Below, in pieces: positions 40,696 to 49,160 of a stretch of 64,000 nt of DNA. The notes beneath the pieces are model-generated. The model was given only the letters and a program-made list of their open reading frames with translations. It did not search any database and was not told the DNA's origin. The number at the start of each line of letters is the position of its first letter. Positions within the stretch are counted from its first letter, which is position 1. The DNA comes from Actinophytocola sp044466355. GTDB lineage: Bacteria > Actinomycetota > Actinomycetes > Mycobacteriales > Pseudonocardiaceae. The translations under genes and the position numbers were made by a program. Location: positions 1 through 64,000 of the forward strand of contig NZ_JBITMQ010000003.1 in the NCBI RefSeq assembly GCF_044466355.1, written 5' to 3'.

Positions 40696-40722
40696 GTCGG
40701 CCCGCCGCGTTGGTGGGCCGAC
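40696..40722 (+). promoter_or_regulatory. Hairpin in the rplU leader (possible ribosomal-protein autoregulation site)
   Basis: GTCGGCCC (40696-40703) and GGGCCGAC (40715-40722) form a perfect 8-bp stem just after the predicted transcription start. Leaders of L21 operons are often autoregulated; here only the stem is seen. Confidence 0.35.
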
Positions 40723-40810
40723 TCGTGCGCGAGCCCGGTGTCATCTCGCCCGGTCGCCGCGTAGCCCCAAGGTTTTCCGAAGCAGTCGAGTAGCAGGAGA
40801 GTTGCGTCCG

Positions 40811-41122
40811 ATGTACGCGATCGTCAAGACCGGCGGCAAGCAGTACAAGGTCGCCGTTGGCGACATCGTCGAGGTCGAGAAGCTCGACGGTGAGCCGGGC
40901 GCCGAGCTCACGTTCCCCGCACTGCTCGTCGTCGACGGGGACCAGGTCACCACGGACGCCGACGCCCTGGCGAAGGTGTCCGTGAACGGTGTCATCAAGG
41001 CCCAGACCAAGGGCCCGAAGATCCGTATCCACAAGTTCAAGAACAAGACCGGCTACCACAAGCGGCAGGGTCACCGCCAGAAGCTGACCCGCGTCGAGGT
41101 CACCGGCATCAAGACCAAGTAG
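40811..41122 (+). CDS. rplU: 50S ribosomal protein L21
   Basis: This 103-aa protein starts MYAIVKTGGKQYKV, has the conserved KVSVNGVIKAQTKGPKIRIHKFKNKTGYHKRQGHRQ segment, and contacts 23S rRNA. The ATG at 40811 has GGAGAG upstream; the TTG three codons earlier is not the start. It is followed by rpmA and obg, a near-universal order. Confidence 0.98.
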   Translation: MYAIVKTGGKQYKVAVGDIVEVEKLDGEPGAELTFPALLVVDGDQVTTDADALAKVSVNGVIKAQTKGPKIRIHKFKNKTGYHKRQGHRQKLTRVEVTGIKTK

Positions 41123-41135
41123 GAGCTGAACAGCC

Positions 41136-41393
41136 ATGGCACACAAGAAGGGTGCGTCCAGCTCCCGCAACGGACGCGACTCCAACGCCCAGCGCCTCGG
41201 TGTGAAGCGCTTCGGCGGCCAGCAGGTCAACGCCGGTGAGATCCTGGTCCGCCAGCGCGGCACCAAGTTCCACCCGGGCGTCAACGTCGGCCGCGGCGGT
41301 GACGACACTCTGTTCGCCCTGGCCGCGGGTGCGGTCCAGTTCGGCGAGAAGCGCGGTCGCAAGACCGTGAACATCGTCCCGGTCGAGGGCTGA
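41136..41393 (+). CDS. rpmA: 50S ribosomal protein L27
   Basis: This 85-aa protein has the N-terminal MAHKKGASSSRNGRDSNAQRLGVKR signature and QRGTKFHPGVNVGRGGDDTLFAL. Its N-terminal tail reaches the peptidyl-transferase centre. It lies 13 bp after rplU in the same transcript. Confidence 0.98.
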   Translation: MAHKKGASSSRNGRDSNAQRLGVKRFGGQQVNAGEILVRQRGTKFHPGVNVGRGGDDTLFALAAGAVQFGEKRGRKTVNIVPVEG

Positions 41394-41419
41394 AGCCCGC
41401 GACCGAAGCAAGACCCCAC

Positions 41420-41458
41420 GAGGGGCGGGCCGACGAGTTAGCGGCCCGTCCCTCTTTT
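41420..41458 (+). terminator. Terminator after rpmA
   Basis: A 12-bp stem (GAGGGGCGGGCC with GGCCCGTCCCTC, one G-U pair) and an 11-nt loop are followed by TTTT at 41455-41458, a canonical intrinsic terminator between rpmA and obg. Confidence 0.8.
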
Positions 41459-41480
41459 GCGTTCCAGGAAGGTTTTCGCA

Positions 41481-42956
41481 GTGTCCCGATTCGTTGATCG
41501 TGTGGTCATCCACGCGGCCGCCGGCAACGGTGGCAACGGCTGCGCTTCGGTGCACCGCGAAAAGTTCAAGCCTCTCGGTGGCCCGGACGGCGGCAACGGT
41601 GGCAACGGCGGCGACATCGTGCTGGTCGTCGACTCCGGGGTGCACACGTTGCTCGACTTCCACTTCCGCCCCCACTCCCGCGCCTCCAACGGCAAGCAGG
41701 GGCAGGGCAGCAACCGCGACGGCGCGACGGGCGAGTCGCTCGAACTCAAGGTGCCCGACGGCACCGTCGTGCTCACCGAGGACGGTGAGGTGCTCGCCGA
41801 CCTCATCGGCAACGGCTCCCGCTTCGTCGCCGCTCGGGGCGGCCGAGGCGGTCTCGGCAACGCGGCCCTCGCGTCCAAGGCCCGCAAGGCCCCCGGCTTC
41901 GCCCTCCTCGGCGAGCCGGGCGAGATCGCGGACCTCGTACTCGAACTGCGGTCGGTCGCCGACGTCGGTCTCGTCGGCTTCCCGTCGGCGGGCAAGTCGT
42001 CCCTGATCTCGGTGCTGTCCTCGGCACGCCCCAAGATCGCCGAGTACCCGTTCACCACGCTCGTGCCCAACCTCGGCGTCGTCACCGCGGGCGAGTCCAC
42101 CTTCACCGTCGCCGACGTGCCGGGCCTCATCCCGGGCGCGAGCCAGGGCAAGGGACTCGGACTCGACTTCCTCCGCCACATCGAACGATGCTCGGTGCTC
42201 GTCCACGTCGTCGACTGCGCGACCTACGAGTCCGGCCGCGACCCGGTCTCGGACATGGACGCCCTCGAGGAGGAACTGGCCCGCTACACGCCCGGCCTCG
42301 GCGGCAGCCTCGCCGAACGGCCGCGCGTCGTGGTCCTCAACAAGATCGACGTGCCGGATGCCCGGGATCTCGCGGAGATCGTCCGCCCCGACTTCGAGGC
42401 ACGCGGCCTCCCCGTCTTCGCCGTGTCCACCGCCAGCCACGAAGGCCTCCGCGAGCTGTCCTACGCGCTCGCGAAGATCGTCGAGGAGGACCGTGCGACC
42501 CGCCCGTCGCTCGAGGCGAGCCGCATCGTCCTACGCCCGCCCGCGGTCGACGACGTCGGTTTCACGGTGGTCGAGGACCCCGAACAGGAGGGCGGCTTCA
42601 TCATCCGCGGCGAGCGGCCGGAACGCTGGGTCCGCCAGACTGCCTTCGACAACGACGAGGCCGTCGGCTACCTCGCCGACCGCCTGAACCGGCTCGGTGT
42701 CGAGAAGGAGCTCGCGGAACTCGGCGCCAAGCCGGGCTGCCCGGTCACCATCGGCGGCGTGACCTTCGACTGGGAGCCGTCCACCCCGGCCGGTGTCGAC
42801 GTGGTGATGCACAACCGCGGCAGCGACCCCCGGCTCGAGCGCAACAACCGTGTCGGTGCGGCAGAACGCAAGGCGGCCAAGATCGCGCGCCGCACGCCGT
42901 CGAGCCAGGAGCCGGCCGACGAGACCGACGAGCAGGAAGACGACGAGTTGTCGTGA
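41481..42956 (+). CDS. obg: GTPase Obg (CgtA)
   Basis: This is a 491-aa protein. The glycine-rich Obg domain (residues 1-158, AAAGNGGNGCASVHREKFKPLGGPDGGNGGNGGD) is followed by a G domain with the G1 motif GFPSAGKSS (about 166-174), G3 DVPGLI, G4 NKID, and a C-terminal OCT domain. It acts in large-subunit assembly and stress signalling. The GTG at 41481 follows AGGAAGG. Its stop overlaps proB (GTGA). Confidence 0.97.
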   Translation: MSRFVDRVVIHAAAGNGGNGCASVHREKFKPLGGPDGGNGGNGGDIVLVVDSGVHTLLDFHFRPHSRASNGKQGQGSNRDGATGESLELKVPDGTVVLTEDGEVLADLIGNGSRFVAARGGRGGLGNAALASKARKAPGFALLGEPGEIADLVLELRSVADVGLVGFPSAGKSSLISVLSSARPKIAEYPFTTLVPNLGVVTAGESTFTVADVPGLIPGASQGKGLGLDFLRHIERCSVLVHVVDCATYESGRDPVSDMDALEEELARYTPGLGGSLAERPRVVVLNKIDVPDARDLAEIVRPDFEARGLPVFAVSTASHEGLRELSYALAKIVEEDRATRPSLEASRIVLRPPAVDDVGFTVVEDPEQEGGFIIRGERPERWVRQTAFDNDEAVGYLADRLNRLGVEKELAELGAKPGCPVTIGGVTFDWEPSTPAGVDVVMHNRGSDPRLERNNRVGAAERKAAKIARRTPSSQEPADETDEQEDDELS

Positions 42957-44074
42957 CCGGAGTGCTGTCCGCGACCAGGTCGCAGGTGGCGGCCGCCCGA
43001 CGGATCGTGGTGAAGGTCGGCTCGTCCTCCCTCACCACCGCGGAGGGCGGCCTGGACCCGGCCCGCCTCGACGCCCTTGTCGACGCGCTGGCCGCCCGCC
43101 GCACCGCGGGCAGCCAGGTGGTGCTGGTGTCCTCCGGTGCCATCGCCTCCGGTCTCGCGCCGCTCGGCATCAGCCGCCGCCCCCGCGACCTGGCGACCCA
43201 GCAGGCCTCCGCCAGCGTCGGCCAGCTGGTGCTCGGCCACGCCTACGTGTCGTCGTTCGCCCGCTACGGTCTCCGTGTCGGCCAGGTCCTGCTCACGTCG
43301 GACGACGTCGTCCGACGTGCCCACTACCGCAACGCACAGCGCACCTTGTCCCGCCTGCTCGCGCTGGGCGTGGTCCCGGTCGTCAACGAGAACGACACGG
43401 TGGCGACCGAGGAGATCCGGTTCGGCGACAACGACCGCCTCGCCGCGCTCGTCGCCTACCTCGTCGGCGCGGACGCGCTGGTCCTCCTCTCCGACGTCGA
43501 CGCCCTGTACGACGGCAACCCCCGCCGGACCGACGCGAAGCGCATCGCCGAAGTGCTCGACCACTCCGACCTGGCACACGTGGACGCCGACGACGTCGGT
43601 TCGGACGTCGGCACCGGAGGAATGGCCACCAAGCTCGCCTCCGCCCGGCTCGCGTCGGCCTCCGGTGTTCCCGTGCTGCTCGCCGCCGCCGCTGACGCCG
43701 CCAGAGCCCTCGGCACCGCCGACGTCGGCACCGCCTTCGCGGCCGTGGGCCGCCGACTGACGCCACGCCGCTTCTGGCTGGCCTACGCCGCCGACCCCCG
43801 GGGAAAACTCCAGCTCGACGACGGTGCCGTCAAGGCGGTCGTCGACCGTCGCCGTTCTCTGCTGGCCGCGGGCATCACCTCGGTCACCGGTGAGTTCGAG
43901 GCGGGCGACGTGGTCGAGCTGACCAACCCGCGGGGCAACGTCGTGGCGCGCGGAGTGGTGGCCTTCGACGCCGCCGAGCTGCCCATGCTGATCGGCCACT
44001 CGAGCGAGGACCTCGCCCCGGAACACCGGCGAGAGGTCGTCCACGCCGACGACCTCGTGCCACTGCGCCTCTGA
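42953..44074 (+). CDS. proB: Glutamate 5-kinase
   Basis: This 373-aa enzyme of proline biosynthesis has an N-terminal amino-acid-kinase domain (RIVVKVGSSSLTT, VSSGAIASG, NENDTVAT, GTGGMATKLASARLAS) and a C-terminal PUA domain (about 280-373, RRSLLAAGITSVTGEFEAGDVVEL). It phosphorylates glutamate. It starts inside the last codon of obg by a GTGA overlap, so it is translationally coupled to obg. Confidence 0.96.
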   Translation: MTGVLSATRSQVAAARRIVVKVGSSSLTTAEGGLDPARLDALVDALAARRTAGSQVVLVSSGAIASGLAPLGISRRPRDLATQQASASVGQLVLGHAYVSSFARYGLRVGQVLLTSDDVVRRAHYRNAQRTLSRLLALGVVPVVNENDTVATEEIRFGDNDRLAALVAYLVGADALVLLSDVDALYDGNPRRTDAKRIAEVLDHSDLAHVDADDVGSDVGTGGMATKLASARLASASGVPVLLAAAADAARALGTADVGTAFAAVGRRLTPRRFWLAYAADPRGKLQLDDGAVKAVVDRRRSLLAAGITSVTGEFEAGDVVELTNPRGNVVARGVVAFDAAELPMLIGHSSEDLAPEHRREVVHADDLVPLRL

Positions 44075-44133
44075 TCCGTTCTGCCCGGAGAGCCTCTCGG
44101 TGGGGAAGCATGCCCAAAGAATCAACTAAAGGT

Positions 44134-44162
44134 TTGACTTAGTCAACCAGATGATTGATTAT
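44134..44162 (+). promoter_or_regulatory. Promoter with overlapping operator before the FAD monooxygenase
   Basis: TTGACT (44134-44139) and GATTAT (44157-44162) at 17-bp spacing form a good -35/-10 pair. The -35 box is half of a palindrome TTGACT-T-AGTCAA (44134-44146), so a repressor binding there would block the polymerase. The regulator is unknown; the MarR gene downstream is one candidate although its own sites are different. Confidence 0.6.
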
Positions 44163-44197
44163 CGCTCTGTCGCGATCGACGAGACGGAGGGATCGAC

Positions 44198-45520
44198 ATG
44201 GGTGGTCAGTTCCGGGTGGGAATCATCGGTGGGGGAACCGGAGGGCTCTGTCTTGCGCAGGCCCTGCGCAAGGCCGGCGTGTCCGTCGCCGTCTACGAGC
44301 GCAGCGGGGTTCGGAGCGACCGGCTCCAGGGCTATCGCGTGCACATCAACCCCAAGGGCGCAGCTGCCCTGCACGAATGCCTGCCGTCGGACCAGTGGCG
44401 GGCATTCGTCGACACGTGCGGGAGCCCGGGTGGTGCCTTCGGGTTCGTCGACGAACAGTTCAAGGACCTGCTGGTGATCGAGGACGACGTCACCTCCGGG
44501 GCCGAGCGGGACCCGGCCCGTTCGCACCACTCGGTCAGCCGGATCACCCTGCACCAGGTGCTGTCGGCCGGGCTGGCCGACGTGCTGCACCTGGACAAGG
44601 AGTTCGAACGCTACGAACGGGCCGAGGACGGCACTGTCACGTGCCACTTCGCCGACGGCACCACCGCGACCGCCGACGTCCTCGTGGGCGCCGACGGGGC
44701 CAACTCGCGGGTGCGCCGCCAGTACCTGCCCGAGGCACGACGGATCGACACCGGGATCCGCGCGATCGCGGGCAAGCTCCCGCTCACCGACGAAGTCCAG
44801 CGCTGGCTGCCGCGCCGGATGCAGGACGGACCGAACAACGTGCTGCCGCCCTCCGGTTGCGGCATGTTCATGGCCCCGCACGACCTCAGTGACAGCCTGT
44901 TGTCCGCCGCGGCGAACAGCGTCGGTGGCAACGACGAGTCCGCACGGCTCGGACTCCACTTCGACAACACCACCAGCTATCTCATGTGGGCCTATGCCGC
45001 GAACCAGGACGCGTTCTCGTGTGGCGCCACTCAGCTGTCCACACTGGACGGCAGTGGCCTCCGGGACCTGGCCGGGCGCCAGGTCGCCGGGTGGCACCCG
45101 GACCTGCGGCGGATGGTGGCGGAAACGCCGGGGGAGACCGTGACCCTCCTGCCGATCCGCACCTCGGTGCCGGTGAACCAGTGGGATACGACGAACGTCA
45201 CCGTCCTCGGCGACGCGATCCACAGCATGACGCCCTTCCGCGGCATCGGTGCGAACACCGCGCTCCGGGACGCCCAGTTGTTGGCCCGCAACCTGATCGA
45301 CGCCGCGGAGGGCGGGCGGGAACTGCTCGCCGCCATTCGGGACTACGAGACCCAGATGATCGACTACGGATTCGCCGCCGTCCGCCTGTCCCTGCGCACC
45401 GCCGAGCAGACGGTCTCGAACAACCGGCTGGGCCGCTCGATGTTCAAGTTCGCGCTGCGGGTGTTCACCCTCGTGCCTCCGTTGAAGCGCAAGGTGTTCG
45501 CCGACCTGGGCAACGACTGA
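44198..45520 (+). CDS. FAD-dependent monooxygenase (PHBH-like)
   Basis: This 440-aa flavoprotein has an N-terminal GxGxxG (VGIIGGGTGGLCLAQALRKAG), a DG motif (VLVGADGANSRVRRQ, about residue 167) and a GD motif (VTVLGDAIHSMTPFRGIGAN, about 345), the three marks of aromatic-hydroxylase-type class A monooxygenases. It may hydroxylate an aromatic compound or antibiotic; the substrate is not evident. GGAGG stands before the ATG. It has its own regulated promoter and is followed by a convergent MarR gene. Confidence 0.9.
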   Translation: MGGQFRVGIIGGGTGGLCLAQALRKAGVSVAVYERSGVRSDRLQGYRVHINPKGAAALHECLPSDQWRAFVDTCGSPGGAFGFVDEQFKDLLVIEDDVTSGAERDPARSHHSVSRITLHQVLSAGLADVLHLDKEFERYERAEDGTVTCHFADGTTATADVLVGADGANSRVRRQYLPEARRIDTGIRAIAGKLPLTDEVQRWLPRRMQDGPNNVLPPSGCGMFMAPHDLSDSLLSAAANSVGGNDESARLGLHFDNTTSYLMWAYAANQDAFSCGATQLSTLDGSGLRDLAGRQVAGWHPDLRRMVAETPGETVTLLPIRTSVPVNQWDTTNVTVLGDAIHSMTPFRGIGANTALRDAQLLARNLIDAAEGGRELLAAIRDYETQMIDYGFAAVRLSLRTAEQTVSNNRLGRSMFKFALRVFTLVPPLKRKVFADLGND

Positions 45521-45557
45521 CACGCCGTACCGGCGACCTCGACGTGCCGTTGGTCGC

Positions 45558-46010
45558 TCACTGGTCGCTGAGCCGCGCCATGATCACCGCGAACTGCTCT
45601 TGTTGAGTCGGCGACAGGGGAGCGAGCAGTTCCTGCTGGATGCCGTCGAGCACCGCGTCGAGTTTGCGTAGCTTCGTTGTGCCGGATTTCGTGATCGACA
45701 CGATCTTGCGCCGCCGATGGCCGGGGTCGGTTTCGCGCGTGACCAGGTCGAGTGCTTCGAGTTCGGTGAGGGCGGCGGTCACGTCGCTGCGGTCGATGCC
45801 GGTGTCGCGGCCGAGATCGGCTTGGCTGGCGGGTCCCCATTGTTCGAGTGCGGCGAGCAGGCGGTAGTGGTATCCGCGCAGCCCGTCACCGTGGGCGGCG
45901 AATCCGGCGGCCAGCAGTGCGGATGCTCGTGCGGCGGCTTGGCCCAGCAGCCACGTTGGGCGGTCCTTGAGCCGGTCCGGGGTGCGGCGGGGATTGGCGT
46001 GCTCGCGCAT
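45558..46010 (-). CDS. MarR-family transcriptional regulator
   Basis: This 150-aa protein has a MarR winged helix (YHYRLLAALEQWGPASQADLGRDTGIDRSDVTAALTELEALDLVTRETDPGHRRRKIVSITKSG): helix-turn-helix with the recognition helix SDVTAALTELEAL and the wing DPGHRRRKIVSIT. The ATG at 46010 follows a TACACT -10 box by 7 bp, so it is likely leaderless. It is divergent from the pseudo-receiver gene, with three palindromes in the shared 87-bp region that are its probable operators. Confidence 0.92.
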   Translation of the reverse strand: MREHANPRRTPDRLKDRPTWLLGQAAARASALLAAGFAAHGDGLRGYHYRLLAALEQWGPASQADLGRDTGIDRSDVTAALTELEALDLVTRETDPGHRRRKIVSITKSGTTKLRKLDAVLDGIQQELLAPLSPTQQEQFAVIMARLSDQ

Positions 46011-46030
46011 GCCGCGGAGTGTACGTGATT

Positions 46031-46085
46031 GTTGGTCAAGCCAACGATCTGTTAGTGTTGGTCGCGCCAACATTGGAGCGGCCAA
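46031..46085. promoter_or_regulatory. Three GTTGG-N5-CCAAC palindromes (MarR operators)
   Basis: GTTGGTCAAGCCAAC (46031-46045), TGTTGGTCGCGCCAACA (46056-46072) and TTGGAGCGGCCAA (46073-46085) share the half-site TTGG with a 5-bp spacer. The third is followed at once by the AAGGAG of the rightward gene. The layout indicates repression of both divergent genes. Confidence 0.7.
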
Positions 46086-46097
46086 CAAGGAGTTGAG

Positions 46098-46739
46098 ATG
46101 TCGGACAGAGCGAGGCGCGTACTGATCGTCGGACGCAGCGGATCAGTGCTCGTCGACACTGTCGCGATGCTGCGCGACCGCGGATACGGCGCGAACGCGA
46201 GCAACCAGTTCGACCGGCTGCTCGACGACTACGACATGCGCGAGGTCGATCTCGTGATCTTGGGCGGCATGGTGCCGCAGGACAAGAAGGAGTATCTGCG
46301 GGCGGAGATCGGCACGCTCAATCCGAGTGCGCGTGTCATGCAGGGGCTGGGCGGTATCGCGCCGTTGCTCGTCGCACAGGTGGAGGAGTTCTTTGCGGGA
46401 GGGGCACCCGGTGTCGAGTACGACGCCGCGGCGCGGGCGTTTCGTGTCACGCTCGCGGACGCCGAGTCCGTTGTGGTCGAAGGACTCTGGGCCACGTTCG
46501 TGCCGCCGGAGCCGGTTGCCCAGTCGGCGATCGCGGTCGACGACGAACTCACCCCCGGCGTACACGAGATCGCCATCCCCGCCGACGTGCCGCTGGAAGG
46601 CTCATACGCCACCGTCCGCGTCGGGGAACGGGTGTCCGCGTTCCAGATCGGTGAGACGCCGCAGTCGGTCAAGCGCCTGGCCGCAGCACAGTCACTGCCC
46701 GCCCCCGAGCCGGTGACGACGCGCTTCCCGTGGGAATGA
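46098..46739 (+). CDS. CheY-like pseudo-receiver domain protein
   Basis: This is a 213-aa protein. Residues about 8-105 follow the receiver-domain pattern (VLIVGRSGSVLVDTVAMLRDRGY, REVDLVILGGMVP), but the usual phospho-acceptor Asp after DLVIL is replaced by Gly and the acidic pair near the N-terminus is missing, so it should not be phosphorylated. The C-terminal half (VTLADAESVVVEGLW, VGERVSAFQI) is beta-rich and of unknown function. AAGGAG precedes the ATG. It is divergent from the MarR gene and probably under its control. Confidence 0.65.
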   Translation: MSDRARRVLIVGRSGSVLVDTVAMLRDRGYGANASNQFDRLLDDYDMREVDLVILGGMVPQDKKEYLRAEIGTLNPSARVMQGLGGIAPLLVAQVEEFFAGGAPGVEYDAAARAFRVTLADAESVVVEGLWATFVPPEPVAQSAIAVDDELTPGVHEIAIPADVPLEGSYATVRVGERVSAFQIGETPQSVKRLAAAQSLPAPEPVTTRFPWE

Positions 46740-46875
46740 GCACCCTGGCAGGGCCGGGATGGTTTCACACTGTGTAGTTGTCAAGGAGCGAGCGCACCCG
46801 GCGGATGCTTGCGTGCTTGAGCAGCCGCGCACCACTCATCGCCCGGAGGCGCCTCGAGGCCGCCAACCGGGTTCC

Positions 46876-46912
46876 CGTGACCAGCACCGGCCCGTCGACG
46901 GTGCTGGTCACG
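46876..46912 (-). terminator. Terminator after the recQ-type gene
   Basis: A 14-bp perfect stem (CGTGACCAGCACCG with CGGTGCTGGTCACG) with a 9-nt loop, 18 bp after the stop of the minus-strand helicase gene. No U-tract. Confidence 0.6.
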
Positions 46913-46930
46913 CGTGCCTTTACGGGGTTC

Positions 46931-49042
46931 TCAGGTGGTGGTCGCCAGAACGAACGGAAGGACTGCCGGCACACCTGCCTCCCGCAGCAGCTTGGCCGCG
47001 ACCGTCATCGTCCAGCCTGTCTCGATGCGGTCGTCGACCAGCAACACCGGCCCGTTCACGGTGAACAACCGCTCCGTCAGGTGTGCGTCGACGGTCAGTT
47101 TCCGCCACACCTGGGCCAGGCGTAAGGCACTGTTGGCGCGGTGCTCGCCGGACGGTTCCGAGCCGATCTGGCCTAGGAACTCCAGCCGGCCGATCGTCGC
47201 GAGCCGTTCACCGAGGCTGGACACGAGCTTCGGCCTGCTCTGCGAACCGATCGTCACCACGCCGACCGGACGCGCCTCCCAGTCCCACGACGCCAGCACC
47301 TTGATGCACGCGTTCACCACGTCGTCCGGCACCGGGCCGTCGTCGGTGGCCGGGGCGAACATGTCGCGCAAACGGTTGCCCCACCCGACATCCGTCAGCC
47401 GGCCCAGTGCCCTACCAGGTGCCGCGACCACCTCCGCGCCGATTCGACCGGAAAGAGGCACGTCCAGCCGCGCCATGCCGCTTGGCCATTGACGACGCGG
47501 ATCGACCTCGACGCCGGGACGACGTAACCGCTCGCTCGCCTCCTCGATCCGGTCCGACGACACCTCGGTGCTCCACCTGGGTCCTGAACAGTTGTCGCAG
47601 CGTCCGCACGGCGCGGCATGCGGATCATCCAGCTGCCGCAACAGGAACTCCATGCGGCACCGGTCGGTCGACTGGTAGTCGAGCATCGTCTGCTGCTCGG
47701 CCTGCCTCGCCTCCGCGATGCCGCGGTAGCGCTCGCTGTCGTACCGCCACTCACCGCCGGTGGCGGTCCAGCCGCCCTTGACCCGACGCACCGCGCCGTC
47801 GACGTCCAACACCTTCAGCACCATCTCGAGCCGCGACCGGGACAGGTCGCACTGCGGTTCGAGGGCCACTGTGGACAGCGGACGGTCGGCCGCGGCCAGA
47901 GCGTCGACCACCTGCCGCACAGCGGGTTCCGGTGGGAACGCCAGCGACGCGAAGTACTTCCAGATCGCCCGGTCCTCGATGCCGGGGAGGAGCAGTACCT
48001 CCGCCCGCTCGACGCCGCGTCCCGCACGGCCGATCTGCTGGTAGTACGCGATCGGGGACGACGGCGAGCCGAGGTGGATGACGAACCCCAGGTCCGGTTT
48101 GTCGAAACCCATGCCCAGCGCCGAGGTCGCCGCGACGGCCTTGATCCGGTTGGCCAGCAGGTCCTGCTCGATCCGTTCTCGCTCGGCGGGTTCGGTCCTG
48201 CCGGAGTACGCGGCGACCTCGAACCCGCTGTCCCGCAGGTACGACGCCACTTCGTGCGCCGAGGCGACCGTCAACGTGTAGATGATGCCGGAACCCGGCA
48301 GCTCGCCGAGGTGCTCGGCCAGCCACGCCAACCTCGCCTGCGGTGTCGGCATGTCCAGCACACCGAGGTGCAGGCTGGCCCGGTCGAGTTCGCCGCGCAG
48401 CACGAGCGTGTCCTGGTTGCCCAGGTCGAGCTGGTCGGCGACGTCGCGGACCACGCGGTCGTTCGCGGTCGCCGTGGTGGCCAGGACCGGCACGCCGTCC
48501 GGGAGCTTGGTGAGCAGCGTGCGAAGCCTGCGGTAGTCCGGCCGGAAGTCGTGGCCCCAGTCGGAGATGCAGTGCGCCTCGTCGACCACCAGCATCCCGG
48601 CCGACGCCGTCAGCTCCGGCAACACGGTCTCGCGGAAGTCCGGGTTGTTCAACCGTTCGGGGCTGACCAACAGCACGTCGGTCCGGCCCTCGAGGACGTC
48701 GGCCTGGACGTCCAGCCACTGGTCGAGGTTCGCGGAGTTGATGGTCGCCGCGTTCACCCCCGCCCGCGCCGCCGCGTCGATCTGGTTGCGCATCAGGGCG
48801 AGCAGCGGCGAGACGATCACCGTCGGTCCGTTGCCCAGTTCCCTTAACAGTGCGGTGGCGAGGAAGTACACGGCCGACTTGCCCCACCCGGTGCGTTGCA
48901 CGACCAGCGCCCGCCTGCGGTCGACCACCAGCGCCTTGATCGCTGTCCACTGGTCGTCCCGCAACGTCGCGCCGTCGCCCGCGAGGGCACGGAGTCGGTT
49001 TTCTGCTGAGTTGCGAAGTGCTTGCTCGTCCACGAGATCCAC
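46931..49042 (-). CDS. recQ: RecQ-family DNA helicase with C-terminal phosphoribosyltransferase-like domain
   Basis: This is a 703-aa protein. A superfamily 2 helicase core has Walker A (QRTGWGKSAVY, about residues 44-54), the DEAH box (VVDEAHCISDWGHDFRPDYR), LATTATAN and QQIGRAGRG, then a RecQ-type zinc region (CRMEF ... CGRCDNC). There is no HRDC domain. Instead, residues about 560-703 end with GPVLLVDDRIETGWTMTVAAKLLREAG, which matches the PRPP-binding loop of phosphoribosyltransferases (VLLVDDxxxTGxT). The start is uncertain: GTG at 49042 or 49033. It is divergent from nadD. Confidence 0.85.
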   Translation of the reverse strand: MDLVDEQALRNSAENRLRALAGDGATLRDDQWTAIKALVVDRRRALVVQRTGWGKSAVYFLATALLRELGNGPTVIVSPLLALMRNQIDAAARAGVNAATINSANLDQWLDVQADVLEGRTDVLLVSPERLNNPDFRETVLPELTASAGMLVVDEAHCISDWGHDFRPDYRRLRTLLTKLPDGVPVLATTATANDRVVRDVADQLDLGNQDTLVLRGELDRASLHLGVLDMPTPQARLAWLAEHLGELPGSGIIYTLTVASAHEVASYLRDSGFEVAAYSGRTEPAERERIEQDLLANRIKAVAATSALGMGFDKPDLGFVIHLGSPSSPIAYYQQIGRAGRGVERAEVLLLPGIEDRAIWKYFASLAFPPEPAVRQVVDALAAADRPLSTVALEPQCDLSRSRLEMVLKVLDVDGAVRRVKGGWTATGGEWRYDSERYRGIAEARQAEQQTMLDYQSTDRCRMEFLLRQLDDPHAAPCGRCDNCSGPRWSTEVSSDRIEEASERLRRPGVEVDPRRQWPSGMARLDVPLSGRIGAEVVAAPGRALGRLTDVGWGNRLRDMFAPATDDGPVPDDVVNACIKVLASWDWEARPVGVVTIGSQSRPKLVSSLGERLATIGRLEFLGQIGSEPSGEHRANSALRLAQVWRKLTVDAHLTERLFTVNGPVLLVDDRIETGWTMTVAAKLLREAGVPAVLPFVLATTT

Positions 49043-49143
49043 GATGACGCATTCGGCGTGAGTGGGCCAGAACAAGCCCGAGCGAATGGGACTTTCGCTC
49101 GGACACGTGGTGGGTGACACATCCGCGCCGGAGTCGCTACACG

Positions 49144-49160
49144 TACGCTGACCAGCTATG
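49144..49160 (+). promoter_or_regulatory. Leaderless promoter of nadD
   Basis: TACGCT (49144-49149) lies 8 bp before the ATG at 49158, so the transcript should start at or next to the start codon. Confidence 0.5.

Noticed and set aside
39185..41419. 744-codon minus-strand frame over rne, rplU and rpmA
   Set aside because: It is antisense to three certain genes and biased towards Gly/Leu/Arg as expected for a shadow frame.
46765..46974. Small minus-strand open frame downstream of the recQ-type gene
   Set aside because: It contains the perfect 14-bp terminator hairpin and has no good start with a ribosome site.
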